64,000 bases of DNA from assembly GCA_020740775.1 (NCBI GenBank), contig JAHEWK010000003.1, positions 3,100,001 through 3,164,000 on the forward strand. The letters run 5' to 3'. The notes under the pieces are model-generated. The model saw only the letters and a list, made by a program, of their open reading frames with translations, did not search any database and had not been told where the DNA came from. Made by a program: the position numbers and the translations under genes. Each line of letters begins with the position of its first letter. Positions within the stretch are counted from its first letter, which is position 1. Source of the DNA: Ilyonectria destructans (lineage: Eukaryota > Ascomycota > Sordariomycetes > Hypocreales > Nectriaceae). Shown here one piece after another: positions 1-12,560 of the stretch.

Positions 1-742
1 CGTGCTTCTGCAGCACCTCATCCTCGGCGTGGAAATAGTAGATCTGAGAATCCCCCTTGGCCTTCTTGCGCTTCTGGTTCTCAACATCAATCTTAGACTC
101 AAGCTCCTGATACGTCTTTGACAAGATCAGGTAGTGAGAAAATTCGTAGGGTTCCTTGTCCTCAACGGCCGCCTCGATCTCGTCGATTAACATGGAATAC
201 AGAGGAGGCGCCAGCTCTGAGGGCATGTTGATGAGGCGCTCCGAGAAGATCAGGCCAATATGCTTGCCGGCATTCACCAACGAAGGGATGGCGGCGAGCG
301 AAGGGTTGGTCTGGGCCTTGTCGACCAGGTATTTGAGGACGTCGCGCATGGGCTCCTTTTCCCGATGAACAAACGTATTGAGGGCCGTGAGCATCGCATA
401 GGCATCGGTGGCCTTTCCATCGACCTTGATCGTAGAGCCGATGGTCGGCTGGGATAGCACAAGGTCGGCGAGCGCGGACATGTTGAACAGATTGGCGTCG
501 ACGTCGAAGAGTTGTCGCAAGAGGGTCTTGACGCCATGGAAGTCGACCTCGGCGTCGTAGTTGAACCACTCAAAATCGACATTTACCATATCGAAGTCCT
601 TCACTACGTATTAGCCGGGAATCGCATGCGCTGGGCTGTTAACAACACTCACCTCGTCATCGGAGCTGTCTTCGTCCATCTTGTCCACGGAGTTGTCGAC
701 GGGCGGGGCGCCGTCAGCCTCTCTTGCTCTCTTCTTGCCCAT
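1..742 (-). CDS. bcp1: Bcp1/BCCIP family protein, 5' part (truncated by window edge)
   Basis: Two exons on the minus strand: 742-653 and 598-1, with an intron at 599-652 that joins in phase 0 (…DDE then DFDMVNVDFEWF). The 30-residue first exon is basic, then acidic (starts MGKKRAREAD). The second exon carries the family's VNVDFEWFNYD motif and the helical BCCIP core with SEFRLINMP-like and FSHYLILSKTY-like segments. In yeast Bcp1 is a nuclear chaperone and export factor needed for ribosomal protein Rpl23 and for nuclear export of the kinase Mss4; that role is family knowledge. The 3' end lies outside the window, so about 230 residues are seen. The next AG upstream in the intron would put a stop in frame, which supports the chosen acceptor. 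Confidence 0.85.
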
Positions 743-1330
743 TATGCCTTGTGAAAGTGTATAAAAATGAGATATCCGTTGTAGATCCGCTAGGATATAG
801 GAGTAGGATTCCTTCAAAGTAGCAGAGTGAACAAGTTTGAGGTCGCAACCAACATAAATGCCAAACCGCAAACACCGCCGATGCATCCAGCATAAATTTT
901 GCCAACTGCCCCTCACTAGCCTGATTCGGTCTGATAAGAGACACCAGCGCGGCTAGTACAGGCGCGATAGGCTGCGGCTGTACAGCCAATGCAAAGCTCC
1001 AGTGGCAGCCCCACCCCAGGAATGAGGAGACGGGGCTGAAGCTCGCCGACCGCCGTTCGCAGCAGCCTGAGCCAACTTGCGTCAGCGACGAGCCACTCAC
1101 ACTGCGGGTGGTTGAGACACGGAGATAACTGCGACCGGCGATACCCTCATCGACCTACACAACTCATGGCCATGATTGGCGTGCGCACGGTCTGAACGTC
1201 TTCTTCCTGCCATTGCCTCGAGTCTCCACACCGAGCTCCGTCCATCCCGACTGGCGCGCAACGTCATCAACCTCCCAGCCATCCTCGCATCATAAGTTCG
1301 ACCTCACCTGCCATCCTATCACCGCCCAAG
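743..1330. other. Divergent intergenic region bcp1 / vps17
   Basis: 588 bases separating two divergently transcribed genes. It should hold both promoters and 5' leaders. The 100 bases before vps17 are CT- and CA-rich, as is usual for fungal leaders. No other coding or RNA feature was recognised. Confidence 0.6.
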
Positions 1331-3262
1331 ATGGATTACAGCGCAACAATCCACGACCCAGAAGACCCCGGCGCCTCTCCCTGGGGAAACTCGCCGGTGT
1401 CGTCTCCCACTCGAAATGCCGCTGCCTTCAACTCCCTCTCAGGCGAGGCAGCTCCCCCCTTTCCCTTTAACTCTCAGTCTTCCAATGGCCTTTCACAGGA
1501 CCAGGCGGTAACTGATTCTGAATCCCTCCCACGGCCGGGAACCGCTACAACTGCATCTGGAACCGAGGGGGAGACCGAAGAGTCCCAAACGTCAAGCCTT
1601 CCCGAGTCCGAACCGGCCCCCGCGCCTCACACCTCGGCCGTTGAACAGCAACACCAACAGGGAGCTCCCATCACTGCTCAACAGAGTCAGCCTGCCGGAA
1701 CGGAAGCGCAGCTAGGTCATGACCAACAGAACCAAAAGCCGCCCCAACCACAGTTCCGACTCCAAGCCAAAATCACAGGACTCGAACGAACTGGCAAGAA
1801 GGACCCTATCCTCCGGTTTGACGTCCACGTACGATCGCATTCGCATCCTCATTGGTTTCTGCGCTAATTATGGATAGACTAATATTCAACGGTTCCGCAC
1901 GACGCAATTCCGAGACGTCCGACGACTACACTCTGAATTCGTCAAACTTGCCGAGCACCTGATATCTGCGAACCCCGAGGCGCTCGTTCCCGCAGTTCCT
2001 CCTCCTCTGACATCTGCCGGAGCTGGCACGGAAGAGGACGAGGCCCGGGTCAAGGCCCTAATGCAGCGATGGCTCAATTACGTCTGCGGCAACGAGGTGT
2101 TGATGAGGGACGACGAGATGGTGCTCTTCGTGGAAAGCGACTTTGGTTACAGCCCTATGGTCAAGAGAAAGCAGCCGGCCACTGGCGTTCGCCGGAAGAT
2201 CCTGAAGCAGTTTGCTCCCCCACCCGATGATACCCCTGAGCTTGCGGAGGCGCGACCGGCTGTTAAGCTGTTCTATCTCGGTACTATGGACGCTGGCCAC
2301 AAGGTTGACAAGTTGGTCAAGGCGCGGAGAGGTATGTGATCACCGACTTTGAGCATTTCTCACGCGGGTTCTAACGAAACATAGGTCTTGGTCTCAGCGA
2401 AGCTGACTATGGCGCAAGACTTGCAAGCATGAACGTCCAGGAGCCGCACCCTGGCCTTGCGAATGCCTACCGAAAGCTTGGAAAGGTCGTCCAGGCTGTG
2501 GGCGACTACCACGCCGCTCAGGCGACTGCCGAGGCCACGACGCTCGGCGACCCATTCCAGCACCATTCACAAGATGCATTTATCGTCAAGGAGTCTCTTA
2601 CCAACCGTCAGATACTGATCCGGGAGTTCTTACAGGCCCAGGAGGCGACTCGGAGCAAGTTGAATGCCGCAGACCGCCTGAAGGCTAGCTCCAGTGTTCG
2701 ACGGGAGAAGGTCGACGAGGCGATCTCTGCCCTTGATGAAGCCCGCCAGCACGAGACGTACCTGTTCAACAAGACCAACCGCGTCACCGGCAACTTGGTC
2801 CAAGAGCGTCGCAAGTGGTTTGCAAGGACCGCAGCCGACCTGCGGATGAGCATTCGGGAGTATGTGCACCGTGAGATTGAGGCAGAGCGGCGCACTCTGT
2901 CCCTTCTTGAGACCGTCCGACCCGATATCCGATCGATCGATGCCTCGGGCGGTCTGAGCCGTCTTGGCCGAGAATCGCACCCCACCGTGCGCCGCTCGAG
3001 CCTCGCGGCCAGCCAGGGACCCAAAGGCGACGCTTGGAGTGGTGTTCCGCGTCGCTCCGACGCCACCAACCGCAGTGTGTCGAGCAGCTTCATGAGCAAG
3101 GTCTCGGAGGAGGCGGATGGCGAGGAGAGCCCCGAAGCAACCCAGGGACGGTCGGGTGCCGGCGCGCGTGCAGGCGGCCTAAAGGGCGTGAATGAGGAGG
3201 ACGATGAGGATCGGGTGGATGCCAGGAATGCAGCGAGTCGACTGGCGGCCAGCACCTTCTGA
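1331..3262 (+). CDS. vps17: Vps17, sorting nexin subunit of retromer
   Basis: Three exons: 1331-1828, 1878-2331 and 2385-3262, with introns of 49 and 53 nt, giving 609 residues. The N-terminal ~135 residues are low-complexity (Ser/Pro/Gln). A PX domain follows (from about residue 140, starting QFRLQAKITGLERTGKKD, with the RFRTTQFRDVRRLHSEF helix). A Vps5/Vps17-type BAR domain spans roughly residues 270-500, ending in the long helix MSIREYVHREIEAERRTL. The tail is disordered and acidic. Vps17 pairs with Vps5 to form the membrane-bending half of retromer on endosomes, returning Vps10-type cargo to the Golgi. Splice frames fit exactly and the product has the usual family length. Identification rests on the PX-BAR order and sequence memory of fungal Vps17. 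Confidence 0.9.
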
Positions 3263-4689
3263 GCTCGTCACAGGTGGTGGGATGGTGGATAAGTGGTTGA
3301 TGAACACCATGGGCTTGGCTCAGTTTTCTCATCTCTCTCGGTAGCATCGCTCAAAGCCCATGTCATATGTAAAGTCTGTCTGTTTTTGCCGGCCGTCCCT
3401 CCATCTCGCATGCACATGTGAAAAAAGGGCGTGGCCTGCAGCTGCATCCCTCGCCCGTACGCCCGGATAGAAGCCCGGTGGTGTGCGTCAAGAGGCATGC
3501 ATCTGCCGTTCGAGTCTGCCTCGATCCCTGTCCTGCTAGCGACATGTCACAGCCTGCCCCCATCACTTATCACTCGCTCGCCCCGATCTGAGCTAATGGG
3601 CGGTGAGGATAGGATCCATGGCGTGCTCCGTGGCTTCTTATCGTGCCCGATCGCGAGGCCGCTCTGAGTTGTTCGTGATATAGGTGGATTTCAGGCATCA
3701 TATTCTTCCTTGCCATACCCCTGTGGCTGAGGCCTTCAGTTGGAGCCACGACATTGATTTTTCGTCATTGGAGCCACCTGTAGAATGTGCATCCAAAAGA
3801 TTACTTATCAATTGTTAACTCAGCGCTGTGCGTTTTGGCGGAAGCATTTGGCGATACCACGAGATAAGGAATTCTGGGATCATTGGCTAAAGACTCGCCG
3901 GCGCACGACCGGTCTGATGAAGACCTTGCGGCTCGGTTTGACCGGTGGCATGTGGGAGCGTTCTAGTGAATTGGGAATGATTCATCGAGGCCGCAAATAC
4001 AGGATGCAGTGTAATGTTGTCTGGCGGTAGGACTCCGTTCTAGGTCATTGAGGGTTGCGGGGTGTTATCAGTCTTATGGGTTGCATCTACAAGCGCTTGA
4101 TGTAGTCGGTGACCTTATTGACGAAGGAAGACAACCGAAAGTCTCAATGCTCTTACTACTTTCAAGGCTTGGCTCAAAGGCATTTACCAAGCCAATATCG
4201 CAATCAAAAGAACCCGGGAAAATGCTACCATCAGAGGAAACCAATGTTTTTGGTATGGAAGTCCATCGCCGGTGTCGGTACCTGGGAATCTCTTTCATGA
4301 ATCCATTAGGCAATTGAAGTCAGGGGGACAAGGGTCAAATATGGAATCATGACAGAAGCGCCCTATCAGATTCACCGTGGCAACACATGTTGAGCTGGTT
4401 GGGTTGCGGTGGCACTGCAGTCCCTGTCACGCAAACTAAAAGTGAAGTGAAGCAAGGGAGAATCCAACGGCAAGCATGTGTGCTCAAAAGAGAAGAAAAG
4501 GTTGGGCTGGCTGAGATGTCGGCTCCGAGGAGAGACCTGCAGAAGAGTGATGACGGGGACTGGGCAGCCAACGCCAAGAATGTATCCAGACCGCCCTAGA
4601 GTCCGGAACGGCTGGCTTAACTACCAATGGTTTCTGTTAGTGCGTTCAGTTGAGCGGGTCATGGCGGCCTAGCACTTTGATAGATTGAT
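3263..4689. other. Intergenic region downstream of vps17
   Basis: About 1.4 kb with only short overlapping frames whose codon usage does not look coding. The first few hundred bases are presumably the vps17 3' UTR. I see no repeat, RNA gene or recognisable protein. Confidence 0.5.
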
Positions 4690-5828
4690 TCAAACTCCTT
4701 CGCTGCGCAAGCGCGGAAGCTTGCTGCCGTCTGTGCAGAGAGAAGAACCGAACACTATGTCATAGCGCGAAATGGTCCTGGTGAAGTTGAGAAGGGTGCC
4801 GGGGGTGGCAGTATCGTCAAAGTAACTTGGACTTTCTGCCATGGCTCGAGTATCGTAAACTGGCCACTTGATTACGGTGTTCCACAACGTGGTGTCTGAA
4901 TGGTGTTGATCGCTGCCCCTACCTCGTCAGATATGTAGGGCAACTCAACCCGGACGGTGTGTGCAGAGACGCCGCCATTATGTAAATCGTGCCTAAAGGT
5001 GCGGTCGCTGTTCCGCAACAGAGGCAGGGGAATAATTCTGGGCCTGAGTGCTTGAGTTGTCCTATGTAAGTACTGACAAAGCACAGCAAGATGACGATGT
5101 CTGTGACCCCTCATTTCACACAGAGCCTGATACCGACAAGCCCTGGATTGACGTGATTCAAGGATGAATTCGATCATGGTCTGATGGAGTCATCGTCGGT
5201 TGTACGTAGACGACTTGAGATGGTCGGTCAGAGCTTGTCAACTTCGCCCAGGATGAGCTGCGTAACAGTGGAGCTAAAAAGTGCATGGATCTCGTCATTA
5301 CTGCATCTTATCCGCCGTCGACCCTGAGGATTGAGTTGGAGGCTCGGCACAATTGCTGCGTTTTGGTACCATGAAGCTCCTTCATGCGCGGGTTCATCTC
5401 CGAAGCGAGCATGCTCTCGGGTTGTTTCAGGGAGGTGCCCCTCAGAAGGAGACTAGGGTTCTGAGCCTCTTGGATTTCCTCCTCAGCTCCAAGGGGCCGA
5501 GGGTTGCGATACGGTCCTGAACAGGGTTGGCCCAGGCGAGTCGCCATGTGCAAGCGTCATGACCTCGGGCCGGTACAAAAGGAGATGCAGCTGTATTAGC
5601 GTCGCTAACTGTCAACGTGCAGGGTTGGATTGACCCGGAGACATTAGTGGCGAGGCACAGAGTGGGTGAGTTATTGGAACAAAAGGAGTTGACGGTCCGG
5701 TGGCAGCACTGTAGGTAGTCTGTATTATCTTGAAGTGAGCTGGACTGGACCGGCCTGATGCTTCGGCGGGATACATTATCGGCATCTGGATTGAGAGCCC
5801 ATAGCAGCGAATTGCGCGAGTCAATCAC
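4690..5828 (-). pseudogene. Coding-like but broken minus-strand region, unknown
   Basis: Several minus-strand frames here use C-rich third positions and protein-like composition, unlike the DNA on either side. They are 5828-5442 (contains LAWANPVQDRIATLGPLEL), about 5553-5308 (LGAEEEIQEAQNPSLLLRG, ending ILRVDGG), the end of 5177-4872 (VSAHTVRVELPYISDEVGAA) and 4887-4690 (YFDDTATPGTLLNFTRTIS). They lie in different frames and I could not join them with convincing splice sites. This could be a decayed gene, an intron-rich gene I failed to resolve, or chance. I recognise no family. Confidence 0.25.
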
Positions 5829-8336
5829 TCGTGAGGTGGTACCGATAAGTAGGGACGAATAGAACTTTTCCGGGGGTCAGGTTCCGGCGGGGAGGGTGGG
5901 CAGATGGATAAAGGAGAGTTGGGAGGAGTCTGGGGTTCCGGGTTGTGACATGATCCCTGCCATGTCGTTATAGGCGCGGTTTCCGTCACCACGCTGCTGG
6001 GATGTTGACTCTTTCGGGCGCTGAACGACGGGTGCTGGATGCTGGAAGCTAGAAGCTCGAAGGTGCGGTGGTGGCCATGGTTGTCCGATACGAAGGTTAA
6101 CGCACCAGTTAAAACCGAAGCTCCGATAAGCCGGCATCAGGGCCTCGGAGGGATGTGCTGTAGACTTTGGTGCAGACCGTGCAGTGCAGCAAATATGTCA
6201 AGATCGCGATTGCAATTGCAACCCCGCCTGGTCTAGACCATGGAAGGCGCGGAACCCGGTGCTCTTTCACCGTCTTCTTGGATGGCAGACTCAGAGGGCG
6301 AGAATTCTTCTCGTACATAATGTTGGGCTGGCTGGGGCCATGATTTGTCAAGAGAAGCCAAGTAGGAAGACGAGCTTGAGGAACAAGCTGAGAGGTGGAG
6401 AGCAAGTTGGTGGGCTGACATGAAGCGCCGATTGGAGCTTGGCCTGAAAAGAAATGGGCAGGCGTGGTTATAGGAGGGAAGGCGCGACTTACACGGCTCC
6501 AAGAAAGGCCGCCAACGCCTGCCGTACCTTAGTCCCCTGCACTCCCGACCTACGCGGAGGACCTCTACGGCCACGTCCCACTTTATCACTTTCTGAGTCC
6601 ACAACCGACCATCATCCACCCATCATCCACACATCCACACGTCCGCACACTCATCCTTGAGGCCCTTGGCCTTGCGCAAAGACGTATGCCCTGGCGTGCG
6701 CACATTTACCTAAGGCATGTACTTTACAGCACAGTACAACACAGTACGGACTGTCGTACGCAACCCACCTGGGCAAGCCTCCACCTCGTCTGCAACTATG
6801 GAAACCTAATTAGTAGGCTTCTCGAAATTGCAACTTGCGTCACCGACACCGACGTGACCGAATTTCGGACGCGGCTCATGGCTTGTCACCTGGGTCTTGC
6901 GGCTCGCGACCTTGTTGAGACGTCCGCTGTTATCAGATCCATGCCCATGCTCCAGCTCGCCTCTGAGGCCGGGCTGGCCTCCGCCTTCCGGGCCCCGCTC
7001 ACGATATCCTCAGTCGGCCCCCCGTCTTCACTGCCGAGACCGCTCCCCAATTCCAGGTCCGGTTCCTACTCCCTCGTGGCCTCAGCCCCTTCAGTCCCCA
7101 TTAGCGCAAACGCCGTTACCCCTCGGCTGCCGGGGCCCTGTCATGCCCTGGGCAAGCCCTGGTCTGTCAAGGCGCGTCACACAGTTATCGTGCTCTCACC
7201 GCACCGCGATCTCGGGTGGGTTAGGAGCCACCCGCCGACGCTGCCGCCGGCTTGTCAAGTTGTCTCCCGTATTCCCGGCCCATCTGGCCGCTCGCCGCAC
7301 AGAGGCGACGATCCAGGTCTTGTCGTCACCTTCGGTGATCTGTTGTCTCGTTGAGGCGGGCACCAGTCGCTGTTGATGCTGGCTATCTTCCACCCCTCAT
7401 CGGGCCAGGGCAACACTCGGCCAGCGCTGTGACCCACGACACCCCCTCCATCAGAATCGCCTTGGGCTTCGTCTCGCCATGGGCTGGGACCACAACCCGA
7501 TCCCAGCTACCAGTTTTCCAGCGGCCAGGAGACCCTTGGATGGCGGGTCCTGGGAGCTTGCATGGGTCCTCCGCCAAGGCGCCCCATCTGTGCATGCAGA
7601 ACGCCCGCTCTCCAAACAAACACGTTCGCAACCTCCACTCCTCTTGGTCCGGTTCCGGCTCAGGCACACGGTGCATCATTGCATCTTGTGTACCCAAGCG
7701 CCGTCCCTCCGTCACCAAGTTGCTAGGCCCTGCAGATGGTTTGCGAGATTGCAATGCCTAACGGAAAGCTCCTAGCCCACCGGAGATAACTCGTCGTTAC
7801 CTGACTGGGCAATTTTCTCTCACCCAGCTTAACGCCTTCTGGAGTCCTAGACACCGAGCCACCTTGGCGTTGGGTAATTGCTGATGAGCGCACGCCCTCG
7901 TTTTGTTGTACTGCCCTCGCGGATCGGACTGCTCTGGCCGGGGAGGATGGCGAGCTTTGCCACCTACTTAAGGGGTGGGGGCCCATCGCTTCTTCTCTCT
8001 ATCTCCTCGTTGTCTGTTCAGAGATAGGCCCCTTGATTACCATCTCTCATCTTGGCTTCAAGCATCCCACGTCCTCGCAAGCTCTATATCCCACGTTCTG
8101 CCTGTCTATTTCCTCTGCAATCCAACGACTAGCACCTTAAGGACGCCTCCGAGAGCCATCCCAGCCCCAACCCCCACGCACCGGACTGCTCCCACTCACC
8201 AGTCTATCCACTAGCCAATCCCATCCGCCTAAAACACCCCAATAGGCAATCGGCCAAGCCATCGACCGAGCCTTTGTCTCCATCTCCATCATCATCCCAC
8301 TCTCATCCCACACTTCCAGCGTCACAATTACTCGCC
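5829..8336. other. Intergenic region upstream of the dehydrogenase
   Basis: About 2.5 kb. The part from about 6480 on is C/T-rich and GC-rich with many overlapping open frames, a side effect of few stop codons in such DNA; none has a convincing start or coding pattern. The last 350 bases (about 7980-8336) are strongly CT-rich with repeated TCTC/CATC runs and look like the 5' leader and promoter of the dehydrogenase at 8337. Confidence 0.5.
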
Positions 8337-9760
8337 ATGGCCCCAGCTGCTACGGGGGAATTCGCGCCAACGCATCTACCCGCTTTCAACATGAAGCCGG
8401 TCTCAATCAGTGCCTCCGTCTTGCATGGTCCCCGGGATCTGCGATTGGTAAGTCCCGCTCCGGCCCGTTGCACAAATCTCCTTGTCATCAGCCCTACCCG
8501 AAGGAACTGTTCCTGACCCGCGCCGTTCCAGGAATCGAGAACTATTGAAGCCCCAGGGGCGGATGAGCTGCAGATTGCCATTAAAGCTACTGGTATTTGT
8601 GGGTCGGATGTTTCCTACTACAAGAAGTTTGCGAACGGCGATCTCTGTGCCTGTCATCCCCTATCTCTGGGCCATGAGTCCTCAGGCGAGGTAGTTGCCA
8701 TTGGACCTCATGTCAGCGGCTTCAAAATCGGAGATCGGGTTGCGCTTGAGGTTGGTGTTGCCTGCGGCCAGTGCGGCATCTGCCGTAAAGGTCGATACAA
8801 CCTCTGCAAGAAGATGCGATTCAGAAGCAGCGCCAAAAGCTACCCTCACTACCAGGGCACGCTCCAGGAGCGAATCAACCATCCGGCTGTGTGGTGCCAC
8901 AAGTGAGATTCCCCCCGAATGGATATATCTTGGTAGAATTTGCTAATGAACCTAGGCTGCCCGACAATGTCTCGTATGAGGCTGCTTCTCTCCTTGAGCC
9001 CCTGTCCGTGGCCATTCACGCGGTCAACCGAGCCAGACCAGAGCCAGGGTCCACCGCACTGGTCATCGGAGCTGGCACCGTTGGTCTCCTTACCGCTGCT
9101 ATGGCCCGCCAATCTGGTTGTACTTCCGTGACCATTACCGATATTGATGTTGGTCGCGTGAACTATGCCATTGAAAACGGCTTCGCAACCCACGGATATG
9201 TTACTCCGGTGTCATACCTGACTCCTTCCAACGTTCCCTCTGGGGTCTCCACCCCCGAGTCTGGTGTCATGACCCCTGCCAGCACATTCTCTGCTGCTAG
9301 CAGATTTGACAATGCCAAGGCACTCGCTGCAAAAATTCTTGCCGTTTCCAACACCCCGGACACATTCATTCAAGAAGAGGACGAGGACGGAGTGGACGTT
9401 ACGTTTGAGTGCACTGGCAAGGAGGCCTGTATGCACACTAGCCTCTACGCCACAAAGGCGGGAGGCAAGGTCATCATGGTCGGTATGGGTACCCCAATCC
9501 AGACACTTCCTTTGTCAGTTGCCCATCTCCGAGAGATTGACATCTTGGGCATTTTCCGTTATGCAAACACCTATGCTACCGGTATCCGACTGCTTTGCTC
9601 GCAGGCCCGGAACGGCCCTGGTTTCTCTCTCCCTTCGCTGGATAAGATGGTTACACACCGCTTCAAGGGTCTCGACAAGGCGCAGAGTGCCTTTGAGCTC
9701 GCGACGCGCACCAGCGATGACGATGGAAACCTGGTCATCAAGATCGTGATCGAGGCTTAA
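8337..9760 (+). CDS. Sorbitol/xylitol-type zinc alcohol dehydrogenase (MDR family)
   Basis: Three exons: 8337-8447, 8532-8902 and 8956-9760, giving 428 residues. Catalytic zinc ligands are visible as Cys60 (GICGSD), His85-Glu86 (GHESSGEV) and Glu175 (LLEPLSV). The structural zinc lobe has CGQCGICRKGRYNLC. The Rossmann domain has GAGTVG at 199-204 with Asp at the end of strand 2, as in NAD-dependent polyol dehydrogenases. The segment RFRSSAKSYPHYQGTLQE is typical of fungal sorbitol, xylitol and arabinitol dehydrogenases, which oxidise polyols to ketoses in the cytosol. Family members are usually 350-390 residues. The extra length here comes from a Thr-Pro-rich insert at about 242-275 and an N-terminal extension. 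The exact polyol substrate cannot be told from sequence. Confidence 0.88.
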
Positions 9761-10207
9761 AGAGAGGCATGCCATTTGTGTTTTGAACGCTTTATGACGA
9801 TAGACCGAGCGCTTTACGATATCCCAGCAGCGCCAGCGCCAGCGCCAGGCTGCTATAAATTTGGTTGGTTTTTGAAAAGTAGTTGGCGAGTATGAAGATT
9901 TTGGGCTTGTCAATTTTGCAGGAGGATTTTAGTTAGGGAAAGGAGGTGTTTTTACTTTTATTTGTTTTATGTTTGTTTTTTAAGCAGGGCAAAAAGAAAT
10001 TAGAAATATGGATGGGTGACGCGATGTTAATGCAAACACGGCTTTTGAGACTACCGAATTGTGTACCATGCCATGCACCATGTTCTATTATGGTATGATG
10101 TGTAAGGAGCTCTACCTCAACCCTGAACGCCGGGCTAAATCAACAAAGTAAACAAGATCCTACGGTAGGAAACCTGGAAGATCGCCGCTTAACTTCTCTC
10201 ATAGTTA
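9761..10207. other. Convergent intergenic region
   Basis: 447 bases between convergent 3' ends (dehydrogenase and csn6). It contains a short GCCAGC hexamer run at about 9828-9850 and a T-rich stretch at 9950-9985 that would suit polyadenylation signals. No gene seen. Confidence 0.5.
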
Positions 10208-11490
10208 CTACATGAGAATGTCGCCAGCGCCTCGAAGGTTGAAGGAGGTCGGGTCAACGGCGTAGTCCTGGTTACGGCGGTTGGAGGCCTTAGCCGACTC
10301 GACGACGTTGAACTTCTTGCCCACATCACGGGCCTGGTTGACGCTCTGCATGATGCCGTTCAGGAGGCCGACTAGGTTAACGTCGTTGGTCTCGTGCAGC
10401 ATCTCCTTCTTAAAGGAGGTTTCGTCTGAGGGGATGACGAGATCGAGGCGGCTCACAAGGGCCTGGATCTGGCGGAGGACGGTTTGGGACGGGGCTGTGT
10501 AGTCGGTGTCCATGGATTCGGACGCCGTCTTTTCGCCATTGACGTACGAGGGGGGCAGACGCTCCAGGTAGGTGGTGAGGAGGCGGATTCGGGAATGGAG
10601 CATCTTGATGGCGTTGGCTTTTGCGGTGAGTGCAGCAATCATCTCGTCCTCCTCGATTGTGAGAGGAACTTCATCTTCCTGGGATGGGTCCTTTCGCTCC
10701 TCGTCTTGGCTCTCCACCAGTCGCCGCTTACCCTTGCCGTTAGACTCGACGGATCGGGCGGGCTTGTCGTCCTTGGTCGCCACAGCAGCAGCATTCCCGC
10801 CAGCCCCAGCAACGTAGTTCATGCTAATCATCTCGGTTTCGTCGGTCTCGACGGAGTAGGGGAGTTCCCTGAACTTGAGCTTGAGAGGCGCCTCTCCATC
10901 ATCCATCTTCTTATCTTCTCCATCGTTTTCGGTCTTGGCGTCGTCGACTTCGTAGTTGCTCTCGAAGATGGTCAGGGGGAGCCGGCCGCCAACGGAGTGA
11001 TCGAGGACTTGTTCGGGATGGAACCCGAGGAGGACGGCGGACTCGTTCCAAGTTTCGAGAACTTGATTGTGGACCGGGAGGATTGTGGAAGTCGGGCCGG
11101 AGGAAGGCAGCAGCGTGTACCAGCCGACGAAGTCGAGTTGACGGTCCTTGTGGACAGTGATCACTGGCCCAAAATGTTAGAATGTACATGCCACTGGTAC
11201 GTGAGTGACATACTCTGCTCTAGTCGTGCACCAAACTTGTCATGGTCTAGAAGGTAACCGCCTTGGACCTCGGGGGCAAGTCGCATGTGGGCCTCAAATG
11301 CATGCTCGATGGTGATCTCACGGCCGTTCTGCTGGCCTAACAGAGCACCAACTATAGGGCCTTGCTGTTCTCGGAGAGTGTGTCTCGTGATATAGTCGGA
11401 GATGGTGAGGAGGACGAGAGGGTGGAGGATAGCTTGGAGCTCGGAGCTCTTTTGGTTGGAGAGGAGAGGGTTGGGAGTTGAGGCAGTCAT
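10208..11490 (-). CDS. csn6: COP9 signalosome subunit 6 (CSN6)
   Basis: Two exons on the minus strand: 11490-11214 and 11163-10208, joined across a 50-nt intron (ARLEQ then MITVHKD), giving 410 residues. The N-terminal half is an MPN domain (LHPLVLLTISDYITRH, GALLGQQNGREITIEHAFE, FVGWYTLLPSSGPT). It lacks the JAMM zinc ligands, as expected for CSN6, which is the inactive MPN partner of CSN5. The C-terminal part has the helical region LHSRIRLLTTYLERLPPSYV used for CSN assembly. An acidic, Lys-rich linker sits between them. The complex removes Nedd8 from cullins and controls fungal development. The frame stays open 5' of this ATG, but no earlier ATG exists in it. Confidence 0.9.
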
Positions 11491-12560
11491 GATGCCGCCT
11501 GGGGAAGGGAAGCTCGTCCCTGGTGCTGCAGTTGGGAGGTTTGTCGGACGCCGGATGGGGCTGACTTGCTGAGGTATCGAGGGTTGCGAGAGTTGCGAGT
11601 GCAGGCTGTGAATGGAGTCAACTTCTAGGCACGGAGCTGAGGTGTTGGCCAGGCGTGATGCCCCGCGCTGTGATTTTGTGGGGTTGACGAACAAGTTGAC
11701 GTTGGTTCAGGCATTTCAGGATGACTAAGCATCGCCCGATACGGCCAGCGACAGGTGCAACATTTCGCCTACATTCATCAATGCAGCCGTGGACAATTTC
11801 AGCCGTTGGGGATATGAACTGATACGGTATCCGTCTCTGCGGACGCGATTGCCCATCTTCCAGAGGTTGTGCAGTGCCTTGTTCCCGCCATTGTCGCGCA
11901 CGCCCGCCTATGCCTCTGCCTTGCCGCTACCGCTGAATCCCCCTGAGCGCAGCTTCGCGGTTGCCAGAATTGTTGCAACCCCGGCGAACTGCCGAGCGTT
12001 GACGCAGGGTGAGCTTTGTACGAGATCGCCATGGCCACAGTATCGATCGGCCACAAACAGTATTCCATCTACGAGACACAGCCTAGCCGCGCAGGCTTAA
12101 TTGTTACACCAACCTTTGTGGATTTATTCCGACTGCCGCAGCGGTAATCGCGGCTCGCTGTTTGGCTTTGGGGGCCTGCAGACTCAAAGGTAGCTCCTCA
12201 CTTCTCCTATCTATGGTACTTGTTTCCTCTTTGTTACTTCCCTATGCGTCCGATTTTCTCTCTTTCAACGTGAAACATGATCATCACTGTCTTTCTCCTC
12301 TATTCTTTACTCTCTTCTTCATTTTTCCAGACGTCTCTTTTGGACCGGGGCATCTCTTGACGAAATGCAGTAGTTGATTTACTCGACCAGGCGTCTCCTC
12401 CCATGCAAACCTTTGGGCCTGTCCTGGTAAACATATTTCCTCCCTAGACAAAGGTCAACTCAACGACGCACGCCGCGCACCATACTCTCGTCTCAAGGCA
12501 TTCATTCAACATCGCCCTCCGAACCAACAAACTCACTCTCACTCCATCAGCTCTATTTCG
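11491..12560. other. Divergent intergenic region csn6 / small nuclear protein
   Basis: About 1.07 kb. It includes the csn6 promoter and, from about 12180 to 12560, a pyrimidine-rich stretch that looks like the leader of the small gene at 12561. Short frames are present but none is convincing. Confidence 0.45.

Noticed and set aside
6686..7376. 222- and 159-codon overlapping frames in the GC-rich gap
   Set aside because: Two frames are open at once in C-rich DNA, codon use is flat and neither resembles a protein. Best explained by low stop-codon density.
10484..11257. 257-codon plus-strand frame across csn6
   Set aside because: Antisense shadow of CSN6, crossing its intron.
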